Shown here piece by piece: positions 1 through 6,286 of a stretch of DNA of 6,392 bases (position 1 is the stretch's first letter; every line of letters starts with the position of its first letter). The position numbers and the translations under genes are program-made. A model generated the notes under the pieces. It saw only the letters and a program-made list of their open reading frames with translations. It searched no databases and had not been told where the DNA came from. Origin of the DNA: Acidobacteriota bacterium (GTDB lineage: Bacteria > Acidobacteriota > Terriglobia > Acidoferrales > 2-02-FULL-67-57); NCBI GenBank assembly GCA_016210895.1, contig JACQTG010000062.1, positions 1 to 6,392 on the forward strand. The letters run 5' to 3'.

Positions 1-263
1 AAAACGCGCGCACGCTGGCCGTGGGGCTGGCGGCGCTGCCCGGAATCTTGCTGGACCCGTATTCTGTCGAGACCAACTTCCTCATCTTCGATGTGTCGGG
101 CACCGAACTGACGAGCCAGGAAATTTCCGCGCGGCTCAAAGACCACGATGTGCTGGCCAACGGCATCGATCCCAAGACGATGCGGATGGTGACGCATTAC
201 GACGTGGATGCTGCCGGCATCGAGCGCGCCTTAAGCGCTATGCGGGGCATTCTTCGCCGCTGA
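1..263 (+). CDS. ltaE: Low-specificity L-threonine aldolase, C-terminal fragment (5' end outside window)
   Basis: This is the last 86 codons of a gene that starts before the window; the reading frame is open from base 3 to the TGA at 261-263. The peptide resembles the C-terminal small domain of PLP-dependent threonine aldolases (fold type I, beta-eliminating lyase family), which cleave L-threonine or L-allo-threonine to glycine and acetaldehyde in the cytoplasm. The family-like stretches are LPGILLDPYSVETNFLIFDV, then a segment reading VLANGID, then MRMVTHYDVD near the end. In this family an Arg in the last region contacts the substrate carboxylate, and the Arg encoded at 183-185 is the natural candidate. 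The PLP-binding lysine lies upstream and cannot be seen. The next gene begins about 50 bases later with no clear terminator between, so the two may be co-transcribed. The family call is good; substrate stereospecificity cannot be judged from this fragment. Confidence 0.85.
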   Translation, partial: NARTLAVGLAALPGILLDPYSVETNFLIFDVSGTELTSQEISARLKDHDVLANGIDPKTMRMVTHYDVDAAGIERALSAMRGILRR

Positions 264-302
264 TCCATTTGGCTTTTTGACCCCGAAGAATCTTTGCCAA
301 GC

Positions 303-307
303 GAGGG
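303..307 (+). promoter_or_regulatory. Ribosome binding site deciding the M20 start
   Basis: GAGGG lies 7 bases before ATG 315. It supports starting the M20 protein at ATG 315 rather than at the in-frame TTG at 294, which would add seven residues (MPSEGNS) in front of the RK signal-like segment. Confidence 0.7.
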
Positions 308-314
308 TAACTCC

Positions 315-1871
315 ATGCCACTCACACGGAAGGAATTCCTGAAGCTCACCGGAAAAACGGCGCTGGCGGCTGAGGCCGCTCGCCTGGGGTTCTTCGCCTT
401 TCTGAACGAGCCGCCCGGCTTTGCCCGCGATGTGCTCGACTCCCCGGCCATCCGCAGGATTCACCAACACGTCGACGACCACCTCGACGAGCACGTCGCC
501 CAAATTCAGGAGTTTCTCCGCCAGCCGAGTGTCTCGAGTTGGAATCGGGGCATCCAGGACTGCGCCGAGATGCTCGTCGGCTACTTCAAGGAGCTGGGTT
601 GCAAGGAAGCCAACTTGGTTCCGACCGACGGCTACCCGGGCGTGTGGGCCTGGTACGACGCCGGGAACAAGAAGACAATCTCTAGGTATTTCATGTACGA
701 CACCCAGCCCTTCGACGAAAAGGAGTGGTCCTCGCCGCCGCTGGCTGCCAACCGCGTCCCCATGGCGCCATTCAAGGAAGTGATCATTGCGCGCGGCGCG
801 ATCAACTCCAAAGGGCCGCTCGTGGCCTTCCTCAACGCCTGCCAGTCCATCATCGCCGTGGAGGGCAAGCTCCCCGTGAACATCATGTTCACCTGCGATG
901 GCGAGGAGGAGCAGGGCAGCCCGCATTTTCATCAGGTGCTCGAGCCCTACCACAACCAACTTCAGAGTTGTAGCGCGCATCTCGGCGCTGGCCCCTCCCA
1001 GAACCGCGAAGGCCAGGTCAGTATGTCGCTCGGCAACAAAGGCATCTGTTATGTCGAGCTCGAATGTCACGGCAAGCGGTGGGGCCGCGGCCCGCAGAAG
1101 TTCCCCATCCACTCGAGCCGCAAGGCGATTATGGACAGTCCCGTTTGGCGTCTCGTGGATGCGCTGCGTTCCCTGTACGACGCTGCACGCAACCGCATCC
1201 TCATCGACGGCTACTACGACGCTATCGTGCCCCCGACAGAGGAGGAACAAGAGCTGGTGGCGACATTGATGGCCAAGTTCGCAGATCGTGTGTTTGCCTC
1301 CGAGCGCGAGAACGCCACCGTGTGGATGAACAACTGGTCGGATGAGGAGGCGATTCGCCGCTTGGTTTTTGACACGACGTTGAACATTGACGGCCTCTGG
1401 GCGGGCTATACCGGCCCCGGGGTGGCGACGATTCTGCCGGAGAAAGCCGTCTGCAAGGTTGACTCGCGTCTGGTGCCGAATCAGGTGGTCAAAGAACAAG
1501 CCGAACTCATCCGCCAGCACCTCGACCGTCATGGCTTCTCGGACATCGAAATGCGACAGTTGGCCGGCGGCGATGAGTGGTCACGCACGAGCGTGAAGGC
1601 GCCGGTGGTGCAAGCTGTCCTGAGCGTTTACAAGCGGTACGGCATCGAGCCGGCCATCTGGCCGCGCTCGGCGGGCTCGAGCCCCGAGGCGCAGTACACG
1701 CGCCCGCCACTCAATCTGCCTGCTGCGTCGGGCGGCCTGGGTCACGGCGGCCGCGCGCACAGTGTGGATGAGTACTTTGTCATTGATGGCAACGACAAGG
1801 TGGCGGGGTTGGCGGCCTGCGAGAAGTCGATTGTGGACATCCTCTACGCCTATGCCCACTGGCCGGAATAG
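315..1871 (+). CDS. M20-family metallohydrolase (peptidase/dipeptidase-like) with non-canonical metal site
   Basis: A 518-residue protein of the M20 (ArgE/DapE/carboxypeptidase G2/carnosinase) superfamily, which are zinc amidohydrolases or exopeptidases. ATG 315 is chosen because GAGGG at 303-307 sits 7 bases upstream; an in-frame TTG at 294 has no such site. The N-terminus (PLTRKEFLKLTGKTALAAEA) looks like a Tat signal in which RR has become RK, so export is possible but unproven. Landmarks in order: MYDTQP at 127-132 (canonical HYDVQP), GAINSKGP at about 162-168 (canonical GxxDDKGP), DGEEEQGS at 195-202 with the expected catalytic Glu198 and ligand Glu199, the dimerisation-domain His266 in IHSS, a NIDGLWAGYTGPG segment, and the C-terminal His482 in AHSVDEY. 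Asp129 is kept, but the usual ligand His is Met127, the bridging Asp is Asn164, and the third acidic ligand appears to be absent. The protein may be a divergent M20 subfamily with one or altered metal ions. Substrate is unknown. Confidence 0.85.
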   Translation: MPLTRKEFLKLTGKTALAAEAARLGFFAFLNEPPGFARDVLDSPAIRRIHQHVDDHLDEHVAQIQEFLRQPSVSSWNRGIQDCAEMLVGYFKELGCKEANLVPTDGYPGVWAWYDAGNKKTISRYFMYDTQPFDEKEWSSPPLAANRVPMAPFKEVIIARGAINSKGPLVAFLNACQSIIAVEGKLPVNIMFTCDGEEEQGSPHFHQVLEPYHNQLQSCSAHLGAGPSQNREGQVSMSLGNKGICYVELECHGKRWGRGPQKFPIHSSRKAIMDSPVWRLVDALRSLYDAARNRILIDGYYDAIVPPTEEEQELVATLMAKFADRVFASERENATVWMNNWSDEEAIRRLVFDTTLNIDGLWAGYTGPGVATILPEKAVCKVDSRLVPNQVVKEQAELIRQHLDRHGFSDIEMRQLAGGDEWSRTSVKAPVVQAVLSVYKRYGIEPAIWPRSAGSSPEAQYTRPPLNLPAASGGLGHGGRAHSVDEYFVIDGNDKVAGLAACEKSIVDILYAYAHWPE

Positions 1872-1897
1872 CTTGCCGGCTCGGCCTTTGCTCCTGC

Positions 1898-1930
1898 GCC
1901 CTCCCCGAACCGGGGGAGGGCGATTTTTTT
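1898..1930 (+). terminator. Rho-independent terminator after the M20 gene
   Basis: GCCCTCCCC (1898-1906) pairs perfectly with GGGGAGGGC (1913-1921), making a 9-bp GC-rich stem with a 6-base loop. It is followed by CGA and then seven T residues at 1924-1930. It lies 27 bases past the M20 stop codon and separates that gene from the acyl-CoA dehydrogenase operon. There is no matching T-tract for the opposite strand, so it works in the + direction only. Confidence 0.9.
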
Positions 1931-1940
1931 GGCACGTGGC

Positions 1941-1975
1941 TGGCGAGAGTGGAAGCCGTATGGTAAACGTATAGC
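1941..1975 (+). promoter_or_regulatory. Weak candidate promoter for the acyl-CoA dehydrogenase operon
   Basis: The 73 bases between the terminator and ATG 2004 must hold the operon promoter if the terminator is efficient. The best candidates I see are an extended -10-like TGGTAAACG around 1962-1970, with TGGCGA (1941-1946) 17 bases upstream of TAAACG, or TATAGC at 1970-1975. Neither is close to the sigma-70 consensus and I see no clear operator palindrome. The position is an inference from context more than from motif quality. Confidence 0.25.
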
Positions 1976-2003
1976 TGAAAGGCGTGAGTCTGAGAGAAGC
2001 GAA

Positions 2004-3152
2004 ATGGATTTTCGATTCAGCGAAGAGCAGGAGCAGTTGCGGCGGACGGTGCGCGAGTTCGCGGAGGGGGAGATTCGTCCACGGGTCATGGAGTGGGACG
2101 AACCGGCCCAATTTCCTTCCGAGCTCCTGCCCAAGTTGGCCCAGCTCGATCTGCTCGGTATCACCATTTCGGAAAAGTACGGTGGCGCCGGCCTGGGCTA
2201 CCTAGAGTGGGCGATTGTACTGGCGGAACTGGCACGCGTAGACACCTCGGTCGCCATCATCGTGGCCGCCCACGTGGGTCTCTGTTCGAGCCACATTTAC
2301 CGCTTTGGCAGCGAGGAACAGAAGCAGAAATACCTGGTGCCGCTGGCGCGCGGCGAGAAGCTGGGTTGCTGGAGTCTGACCGAGCCGGGCGCAGGTTCCG
2401 ACGCGGCCAGCATGCACACGCGCGCGGTGCGGCAAGGCAGCTCCTGGATAGTGAATGGGTCCAAGGCCTTCACCACCAACGGCCACTATGCCGATGTGTG
2501 CGTCGTCATGGCCTCGACCGATCCGGGCAAGGGCCACCGCGGCATCTCTGCCTTCATCGTGGAGAAAGGAACACCCGGGTTCCGCGCGGGCAAGAAAGAG
2601 AACAAGCTCGGCATCCGCGCCAGCGACACCGCGGAGATGATTCTCGAGGAGTGCCGCGTGCCGGCCGAAAACCTGTTGGGCCGGGAGGGAGAAGGGTTTG
2701 CCAACTGTTTGAGTATTCTGGACGGCGGACGCATCTCGCTGGCGGCCGTGTCGTTGGGGATTGCGCAGGGGGCATTTGAGGTTTCGCTCCAGTATGCCCA
2801 GGAACGGAAGCAGTTCGGCAAGAGCCTCGCTGAATTCCAAGCCATCCAGTGGAAGCTAGCGGATATGAAGACGGAGATCGAGGCCGCCCGCTGGCTTACA
2901 TACGCCGCGGCGGAAAAAGCCGACCGTGGTGTGCTGGATACCAAACTCTGCTCGATGGCCAAGCTCTATGCGAGTGAAGCGGCGGTGCAAGCAGCCGGAG
3001 AGGCGGTGCAAATCCACGGCGGCTATGGGTTCGTCAAAGACTATCCCGCCGAAAAATACTACCGGGACGTCAAGCTGTGCACGATTGGGGAAGGAACAAG
3101 CGAGATTCAACGTCTGGTGATTGCTCGGCAGTTGCTCGGCAAGTCGCACTGA
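2004..3152 (+). CDS. Acyl-CoA dehydrogenase (short/medium-chain or branched-chain type)
   Basis: A 382-residue flavoprotein of usual acyl-CoA dehydrogenase length, which introduces the alpha,beta double bond in acyl-CoA and passes electrons from FAD to electron-transfer flavoprotein in the cytoplasm. The start is ATG 2004, with a GAGAGAAG-type site just upstream and the typical N-terminus MDFRFSEEQEQL. Longer in-frame starts run back into the terminator. Visible signatures are LTEPGAGSD at 125-133 (family signature 1, flavin and substrate contacts), ERKQFG with Arg268, QIHGGYGF from 336 (signature 2), and IGEGTSEIQR, where Glu363 aligns with the catalytic base of the short-chain and butyryl-CoA enzymes. 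All key residues are intact. It is the first gene of a five-gene cluster leading into methylmalonyl-CoA metabolism, so a branched-chain or odd-chain substrate is plausible. Sequence alone does not fix the chain length. Confidence 0.93.
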   Translation: MDFRFSEEQEQLRRTVREFAEGEIRPRVMEWDEPAQFPSELLPKLAQLDLLGITISEKYGGAGLGYLEWAIVLAELARVDTSVAIIVAAHVGLCSSHIYRFGSEEQKQKYLVPLARGEKLGCWSLTEPGAGSDAASMHTRAVRQGSSWIVNGSKAFTTNGHYADVCVVMASTDPGKGHRGISAFIVEKGTPGFRAGKKENKLGIRASDTAEMILEECRVPAENLLGREGEGFANCLSILDGGRISLAAVSLGIAQGAFEVSLQYAQERKQFGKSLAEFQAIQWKLADMKTEIEAARWLTYAAAEKADRGVLDTKLCSMAKLYASEAAVQAAGEAVQIHGGYGFVKDYPAEKYYRDVKLCTIGEGTSEIQRLVIARQLLGKSH

Positions 3153-3158
3153 GGCTCT

Positions 3159-4121
3159 GTGACCCGCGCCACGCCCACCGATTCCGTCCTCGAACAGATT
3201 CGGGCTGGCGACCCGCGCGCCATCGCCCGCGCCATTAGCGCCATCGAAGATGGCGAAGCTGAGGCCGAAAAGCTCCTCCAGGTCCTTTTCCCCCACACCG
3301 GCCAAGCCTTCCTGGTTGGGATTACGGGCGCGCCCGGGGCGGGGAAGAGTTCACTGGCCGACAAGCTCGCGGCGCGCTACCGCCAGGGGCAGAAAGCTGT
3401 GGGGATCATTGCCGTTGACCCGACGAGCCCCTTCACGGGCGGGGCGTTGTTGGGAGACCGCATCCGGATGCAGCAGCACGCCTCTGATGCGGGGATCTAC
3501 ATCCGCAGTATGGCCACGCGCGGATTCCTGGGTGGGATCGCACGGGCGACGGCCGACGCCACGCTGGTGCTTGACGCTGCGGGAAAAGAAATCATTCTGA
3601 TTGAGACCGTCGGCGTAGGCCAGGACGAAGTGGAAATCGTCAAGCTGGCCGACGCCACCGTTCTCGTCCTCGTGCCCGGGATGGGTGACGAGGTGCAAAC
3701 CTTTAAGGCCGGCATCATGGAAATTGCGGATGTGTTTGTCATCAATAAGGTGGATCGGGGCGGAGCGGACAAGCTCGAACACGAGTTGAAGGTCCTGCTC
3801 GGATTGAATCGGCGCGCCGATGGCTGGCAGCCGCCCATCGTCAAGACCGTGGCCACTGAGGGCACAGGCAGGGATGAGTTGGTGGCAGCCCTGGCCGACT
3901 ACAGAACACATCTCGAAGAACGCAATTTGTTGCGGGAAAAACGGGTGCTGCGGTGGCAGCAACGCTTGGTCGAGCTGCTCCGCGAGCGCACATTGGCGCA
4001 CGTAGTCAGCACTGGCATCGGCGAAGACAGGCTGGCCGACTACGCCCGGCAGGTGACCCGGCGAGAGCGCGATCCCTACAGCGTGGTGGACGAAATCCTG
4101 CGCCACGCCGGAATTCTCTAG
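3159..4121 (+). CDS. meaB: Methylmalonyl-CoA mutase-associated GTPase MeaB (ArgK family)
   Basis: A 320-residue G3E-family P-loop GTPase, full length for MeaB. MeaB binds adenosylcobalamin-dependent methylmalonyl-CoA mutase, gates cofactor loading, and protects the enzyme from inactivation. The start is GTG 3159, six bases after the acyl-CoA dehydrogenase stop. The TGAGG at 3150-3154 that overlaps that stop is the only likely ribosome binding site, suggesting translational coupling. Motifs: Walker A GAPGAGKS at 57-64 with Lys63, AVDPTSPFTGGALLGDRIRM with Asp87 (Mg/switch region characteristic of MeaB), RSMATRGFLGG, ETVGVGQ at 149-155, and the guanine-specifying NKVD at 196-199. The C-terminal roughly 80 residues are helical and match the dimerisation arm. 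The old name ArgK reflects a doubtful transport-kinase assignment. The mutase genes are not in this window. The neighbouring epimerase strongly supports MeaB over related chaperones for other cobalamin mutases. Confidence 0.93.
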   Translation: MTRATPTDSVLEQIRAGDPRAIARAISAIEDGEAEAEKLLQVLFPHTGQAFLVGITGAPGAGKSSLADKLAARYRQGQKAVGIIAVDPTSPFTGGALLGDRIRMQQHASDAGIYIRSMATRGFLGGIARATADATLVLDAAGKEIILIETVGVGQDEVEIVKLADATVLVLVPGMGDEVQTFKAGIMEIADVFVINKVDRGGADKLEHELKVLLGLNRRADGWQPPIVKTVATEGTGRDELVAALADYRTHLEERNLLREKRVLRWQQRLVELLRERTLAHVVSTGIGEDRLADYARQVTRRERDPYSVVDEILRHAGIL

Positions 4122-4128
4122 AAGTTGG

Positions 4129-4542
4129 ATGAAGCTTGACCACATCGGCATCGCCGTTCGCTCGCTGGCCCAAGCGGTGCCCTTCTACGAAAGCCTGGGC
4201 CTCCCGGTGTCCGGCTACGAGACCCTGCTGGCGGAAAAGGTTCGCGTGGCAATCTTGCCCATGGGGGACGCCCGCCTCGAGTTGATGGAGCCAACGGCCG
4301 ACGATTCGCCCATCGCACAGTTCCTCAAGAAGCGCGGCGAAGGCCTGCACCACATCGCCATTGAAGTCCGTGGCCTGGGGAGACTCCTGAAAGAGCTCGA
4401 AGCCGCCGGCGTGCGCGTCATCTCGCCCAAGGCCGAGGCCGGTGTGGGTGGCCATCGCTATGCCTTTTTGCATCCGGCGAGCTGCGGCGGCGTGCTGGTG
4501 GAACTCGTGGAGGCAGCGTCAGCCGGGGAGAAGATGCGATGA
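4129..4542 (+). CDS. mce: Methylmalonyl-CoA epimerase (VOC/glyoxalase fold)
   Basis: A 137-residue protein of the vicinal oxygen chelate superfamily. It interconverts (S)- and (R)-methylmalonyl-CoA, linking propionyl-CoA carboxylase to methylmalonyl-CoA mutase. The start is ATG 4129, seven bases after the meaB stop. The two beta-alpha-beta-beta-beta repeats are visible. The first opens with KLDHIGIAV (metal-ligand candidate His5) and contains LELMEP (Glu51, Glu54). The second opens with GLHHIAIEV (His74/His75) and ends with VLVELVE (Glu125). This His, Glu/Gln, His, Glu pattern is that of epimerases. The length is typical. The general VOC alternative is a glyoxalase I-like enzyme, but the meaB neighbour and the GLHHIAIEV context make epimerase much more likely. 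The last bases overlap the start of the next gene by four (ATGA). Confidence 0.93.
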   Translation: MKLDHIGIAVRSLAQAVPFYESLGLPVSGYETLLAEKVRVAILPMGDARLELMEPTADDSPIAQFLKKRGEGLHHIAIEVRGLGRLLKELEAAGVRVISPKAEAGVGGHRYAFLHPASCGGVLVELVEAASAGEKMR

Positions 4543-5399
4543 AGTTCGGCAGTTTCGAACTGCATATTCTTTCCGATGGGCGCTTTCGGCTCGATGGCGG
4601 AGCGATGTTCGGGGTAGTGCCGCGAGTGCTCTGGGAGAAGAAGTGTGCGCCCGACGCGCGCAATCGGATCACGCTGGGATTGAACTCGCTGCTCATCCTG
4701 GACGGCCAGCAGGCCATCCTGGTCGAAACCGGGATTGGCGACAAAATGCCCGAGAAATTCGCCGACATCTACGGTGTGGAACACACTGCCACTTTGCTCG
4801 GCAGTCTCCGCGCCGTTGGGCTGGCCCCGGAGGACGTTGACATCGTCGTTGACACGCACTTGCACTTCGACCACTGCGGGTGGAACACCCGCCGGCGTAG
4901 CGATGGCGGCCTTGAGCCCACTTTTTCCCGCGCCCAGTACTACGTTCAGGCGGGCGAGCTCGAGCATGCCCGCCACCCGAGTGAGCGCGATCAGGCCAGC
5001 TACTTGCCAGAGAATTTTGAACCTCTGCAAGCGACCCGGCAGTGGGTGCCGCTCACGGACAACCGCGAGATCGTGCCCGGCGTCGAACTCGTCCGCGTCC
5101 CCGGGCACACCCGCGATATGCAGTGCGTGCGTATCACTTCGCGGGGGCAGACAGCCTTCTTCTTCGCGGATCTTGTGCCTACGACCGCGCATCTCTCGTA
5201 CCCCTGGATCATGGGCTACGACCTCTATCCGTTGGAGACGCTGGCGCAGAAGAAGCGCTGGCTTCCCGAGGCGGTCCGCGGCGAGTGGTTGTGCATCTTC
5301 GTCCACGACCCAACAATTCCAGCCGCCTACCTGCGCGAAAAAGACAACAAGTTGATTCCTGAACCGGTCGTGGAGCTTTTGCCAGTCGAAGTTTCTTGA
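4539..5399 (+). CDS. Metallo-beta-lactamase-fold hydrolase, substrate unknown
   Basis: A 286-residue MBL-fold protein with a complete dinuclear metal site: His107, His109, Asp111 and His112 in THLHFDHCG, His190 in PGHT, the bridging Asp211 in FFADLVP, and His256 in FVHDP. No signal peptide is visible, so it should be cytoplasmic. It begins at ATG 4539 inside the epimerase stop (ATGA), so translation of the two genes is probably coupled. The N-terminal half (VVPRVLWEKK, then LNSLLILDG and LVETGIGDK) matches a widespread group of uncharacterised bacterial MBL hydrolases related to lactonase-like and YtnP-like proteins. The group includes lactonases, thioesterases and other ester hydrolases. Placement next to acyl-CoA enzymes would suit a thioesterase, but this is inference only. 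Family assignment is secure; the reaction is not known. Confidence 0.9.
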   Translation: MKFGSFELHILSDGRFRLDGGAMFGVVPRVLWEKKCAPDARNRITLGLNSLLILDGQQAILVETGIGDKMPEKFADIYGVEHTATLLGSLRAVGLAPEDVDIVVDTHLHFDHCGWNTRRRSDGGLEPTFSRAQYYVQAGELEHARHPSERDQASYLPENFEPLQATRQWVPLTDNREIVPGVELVRVPGHTRDMQCVRITSRGQTAFFFADLVPTTAHLSYPWIMGYDLYPLETLAQKKRWLPEAVRGEWLCIFVHDPTIPAAYLREKDNKLIPEPVVELLPVEVS

Positions 5400-5403
5400 G
5401 GAG
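5398..5403 (+). promoter_or_regulatory. Ribosome binding site deciding the mtnP start
   Basis: GAGGAG overlaps the stop codon of the upstream MBL gene (TGA 5397-5399) and lies 7 bases before GTG 5411. It fixes GTG 5411 as the likely start. The in-frame TTG at 5396 has no comparable site and would add five residues absent from the conserved N-terminus. Confidence 0.75.
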
Positions 5404-5410
5404 AAGCAGC

Positions 5411-6274
5411 GTGAAACCGATCAAACTGGGCATCCTCGGCGGCAGCGGCCTCTACGGGATGGCAGGGCTGGAAAAGACCCGCGAACTGGCCGTAGCCACG
5501 CCGTTTGGCAAGCCCTCAGAGAAGTTTCTTGTCGGAAAGTTGGACGGCCGGGACGTTGCCTTTCTGGCCCGCCACGGGCGCGGTCATCGCATCCTGCCGA
5601 GCGAATTGAACTTCCGCGCCAATATCTATGCTTTCAAGCTGCTGGGCGTGGAGCGCATTCTTTCGGTGAGCGCCGTGGGCTCGCTCAAGGAAGATCGCAA
5701 GCCGCTCGAGTTTCTAATTCCGGATCAATTCTTCGACCGCACGCGTGGCCGCCTGTCAACTTTCTTCGGCAGCGGCGTGGTGGCGCATGTGAGCTTTGCC
5801 GACCCGATGTGCCCGGCCTTGATGGACGTTCTGGCGCGTGGCTGTGAACGGGCCGGCGTGACCGTGCATCGCGGGGGAACCTACGTCTGCATGGAGGGGC
5901 CGGCGTTTTCGACCAAAGCCGAGTCGCACACCTACCGCGGGCTCGGCTTTGATGTGATTGGAATGACCAACTTGCAGGAAGCCAAGCTCGCGCGCGAGGC
6001 CGAAATCTGCTACGCCACCGTGGCTATGATCACCGACTACGACTGCTGGCATCCGCAGCACGACGCCGTGACCGGGATGGAGGTGATGGAAAATCTCACC
6101 CGCAACATCACCAACGTCCAGAAGGTAATTCGAGAAGCCGTGCGCCTAATGCCGGCAGGGCGCGCTTGCAAGTGCGCGAGCGCTCTTGCCCATGCCATCA
6201 TTACCACACCGGAGAAAATCCCCGCCAGCACGAAGAAGAAGCTCGCCGCCCTCTTGCGCAAGTACGTCAAGTAG
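5411..6274 (+). CDS. mtnP: S-methyl-5'-thioadenosine phosphorylase
   Basis: A 287-residue nucleoside phosphorylase of the PNP/MTAP family. It cleaves 5'-methylthioadenosine with phosphate to adenine and 5-methylthioribose-1-phosphate, the first step of methionine salvage. The start is GTG 5411. Motifs: the phosphate loop GILGGSGLYG with Ser12, RHGRGH at 54-59 followed by PSELNFRANI, EGPAFSTKAES from Glu162, VIGMTNLQEAKLAREAE with Met185, and TDYDCWH with Asp209 and Asp211. In MTAP these two Asp residues act on the adenine base, where 6-oxopurine phosphorylases carry Asn. The pattern argues for MTA over guanosine or inosine. Methylthioinosine phosphorylases are close relatives and cannot be fully excluded. 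It is the last gene of the cluster, 11 bases after the MBL gene. No other methionine-salvage gene is visible here, which makes its presence in a methylmalonyl-CoA operon notable. Confidence 0.92.
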   Translation: MKPIKLGILGGSGLYGMAGLEKTRELAVATPFGKPSEKFLVGKLDGRDVAFLARHGRGHRILPSELNFRANIYAFKLLGVERILSVSAVGSLKEDRKPLEFLIPDQFFDRTRGRLSTFFGSGVVAHVSFADPMCPALMDVLARGCERAGVTVHRGGTYVCMEGPAFSTKAESHTYRGLGFDVIGMTNLQEAKLAREAEICYATVAMITDYDCWHPQHDAVTGMEVMENLTRNITNVQKVIREAVRLMPAGRACKCASALAHAIITTPEKIPASTKKKLAALLRKYVK

Positions 6275-6286
6275 TCCCCCGGTTCC

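Noticed and set aside
264..314. Possible terminator or promoter between the threonine aldolase and M20 genes
   Set aside because: There is a short CTTTTT run but no stable stem before it, and no convincing -35/-10 pair, so I made no call.
231..1532. Long 433-codon open frame on the minus strand opposite the M20 gene
   Set aside because: Its translation matches no family I recognise, it overlaps a gene with clear M20 motifs, and long antisense open frames are expected opposite GC-rich coding sequence.
1929..2003. N-terminal extension of the acyl-CoA dehydrogenase from a TTG at 1929
   Set aside because: The TTG lies in the T-tract of the terminator, the extension is unlike the family N-terminus, and ATG 2004 has a suitable ribosome binding site.
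2093..2779. 228-codon + strand open frame within the acyl-CoA dehydrogenase gene in another frame
   Set aside because: It is a frame shadow: its low-complexity Arg/Gly-rich translation is typical of GC-rich out-of-frame reading.
3351..4151. 266-codon minus-strand open frame opposite meaB
   Set aside because: It is fully contained opposite a gene with intact GTPase motifs, and its product has no recognisable domain.
4458..5306. 282-codon minus-strand open frame opposite the epimerase and MBL genes
   Set aside because: It spans the junction of two clearly real + strand genes and shows no protein family features.
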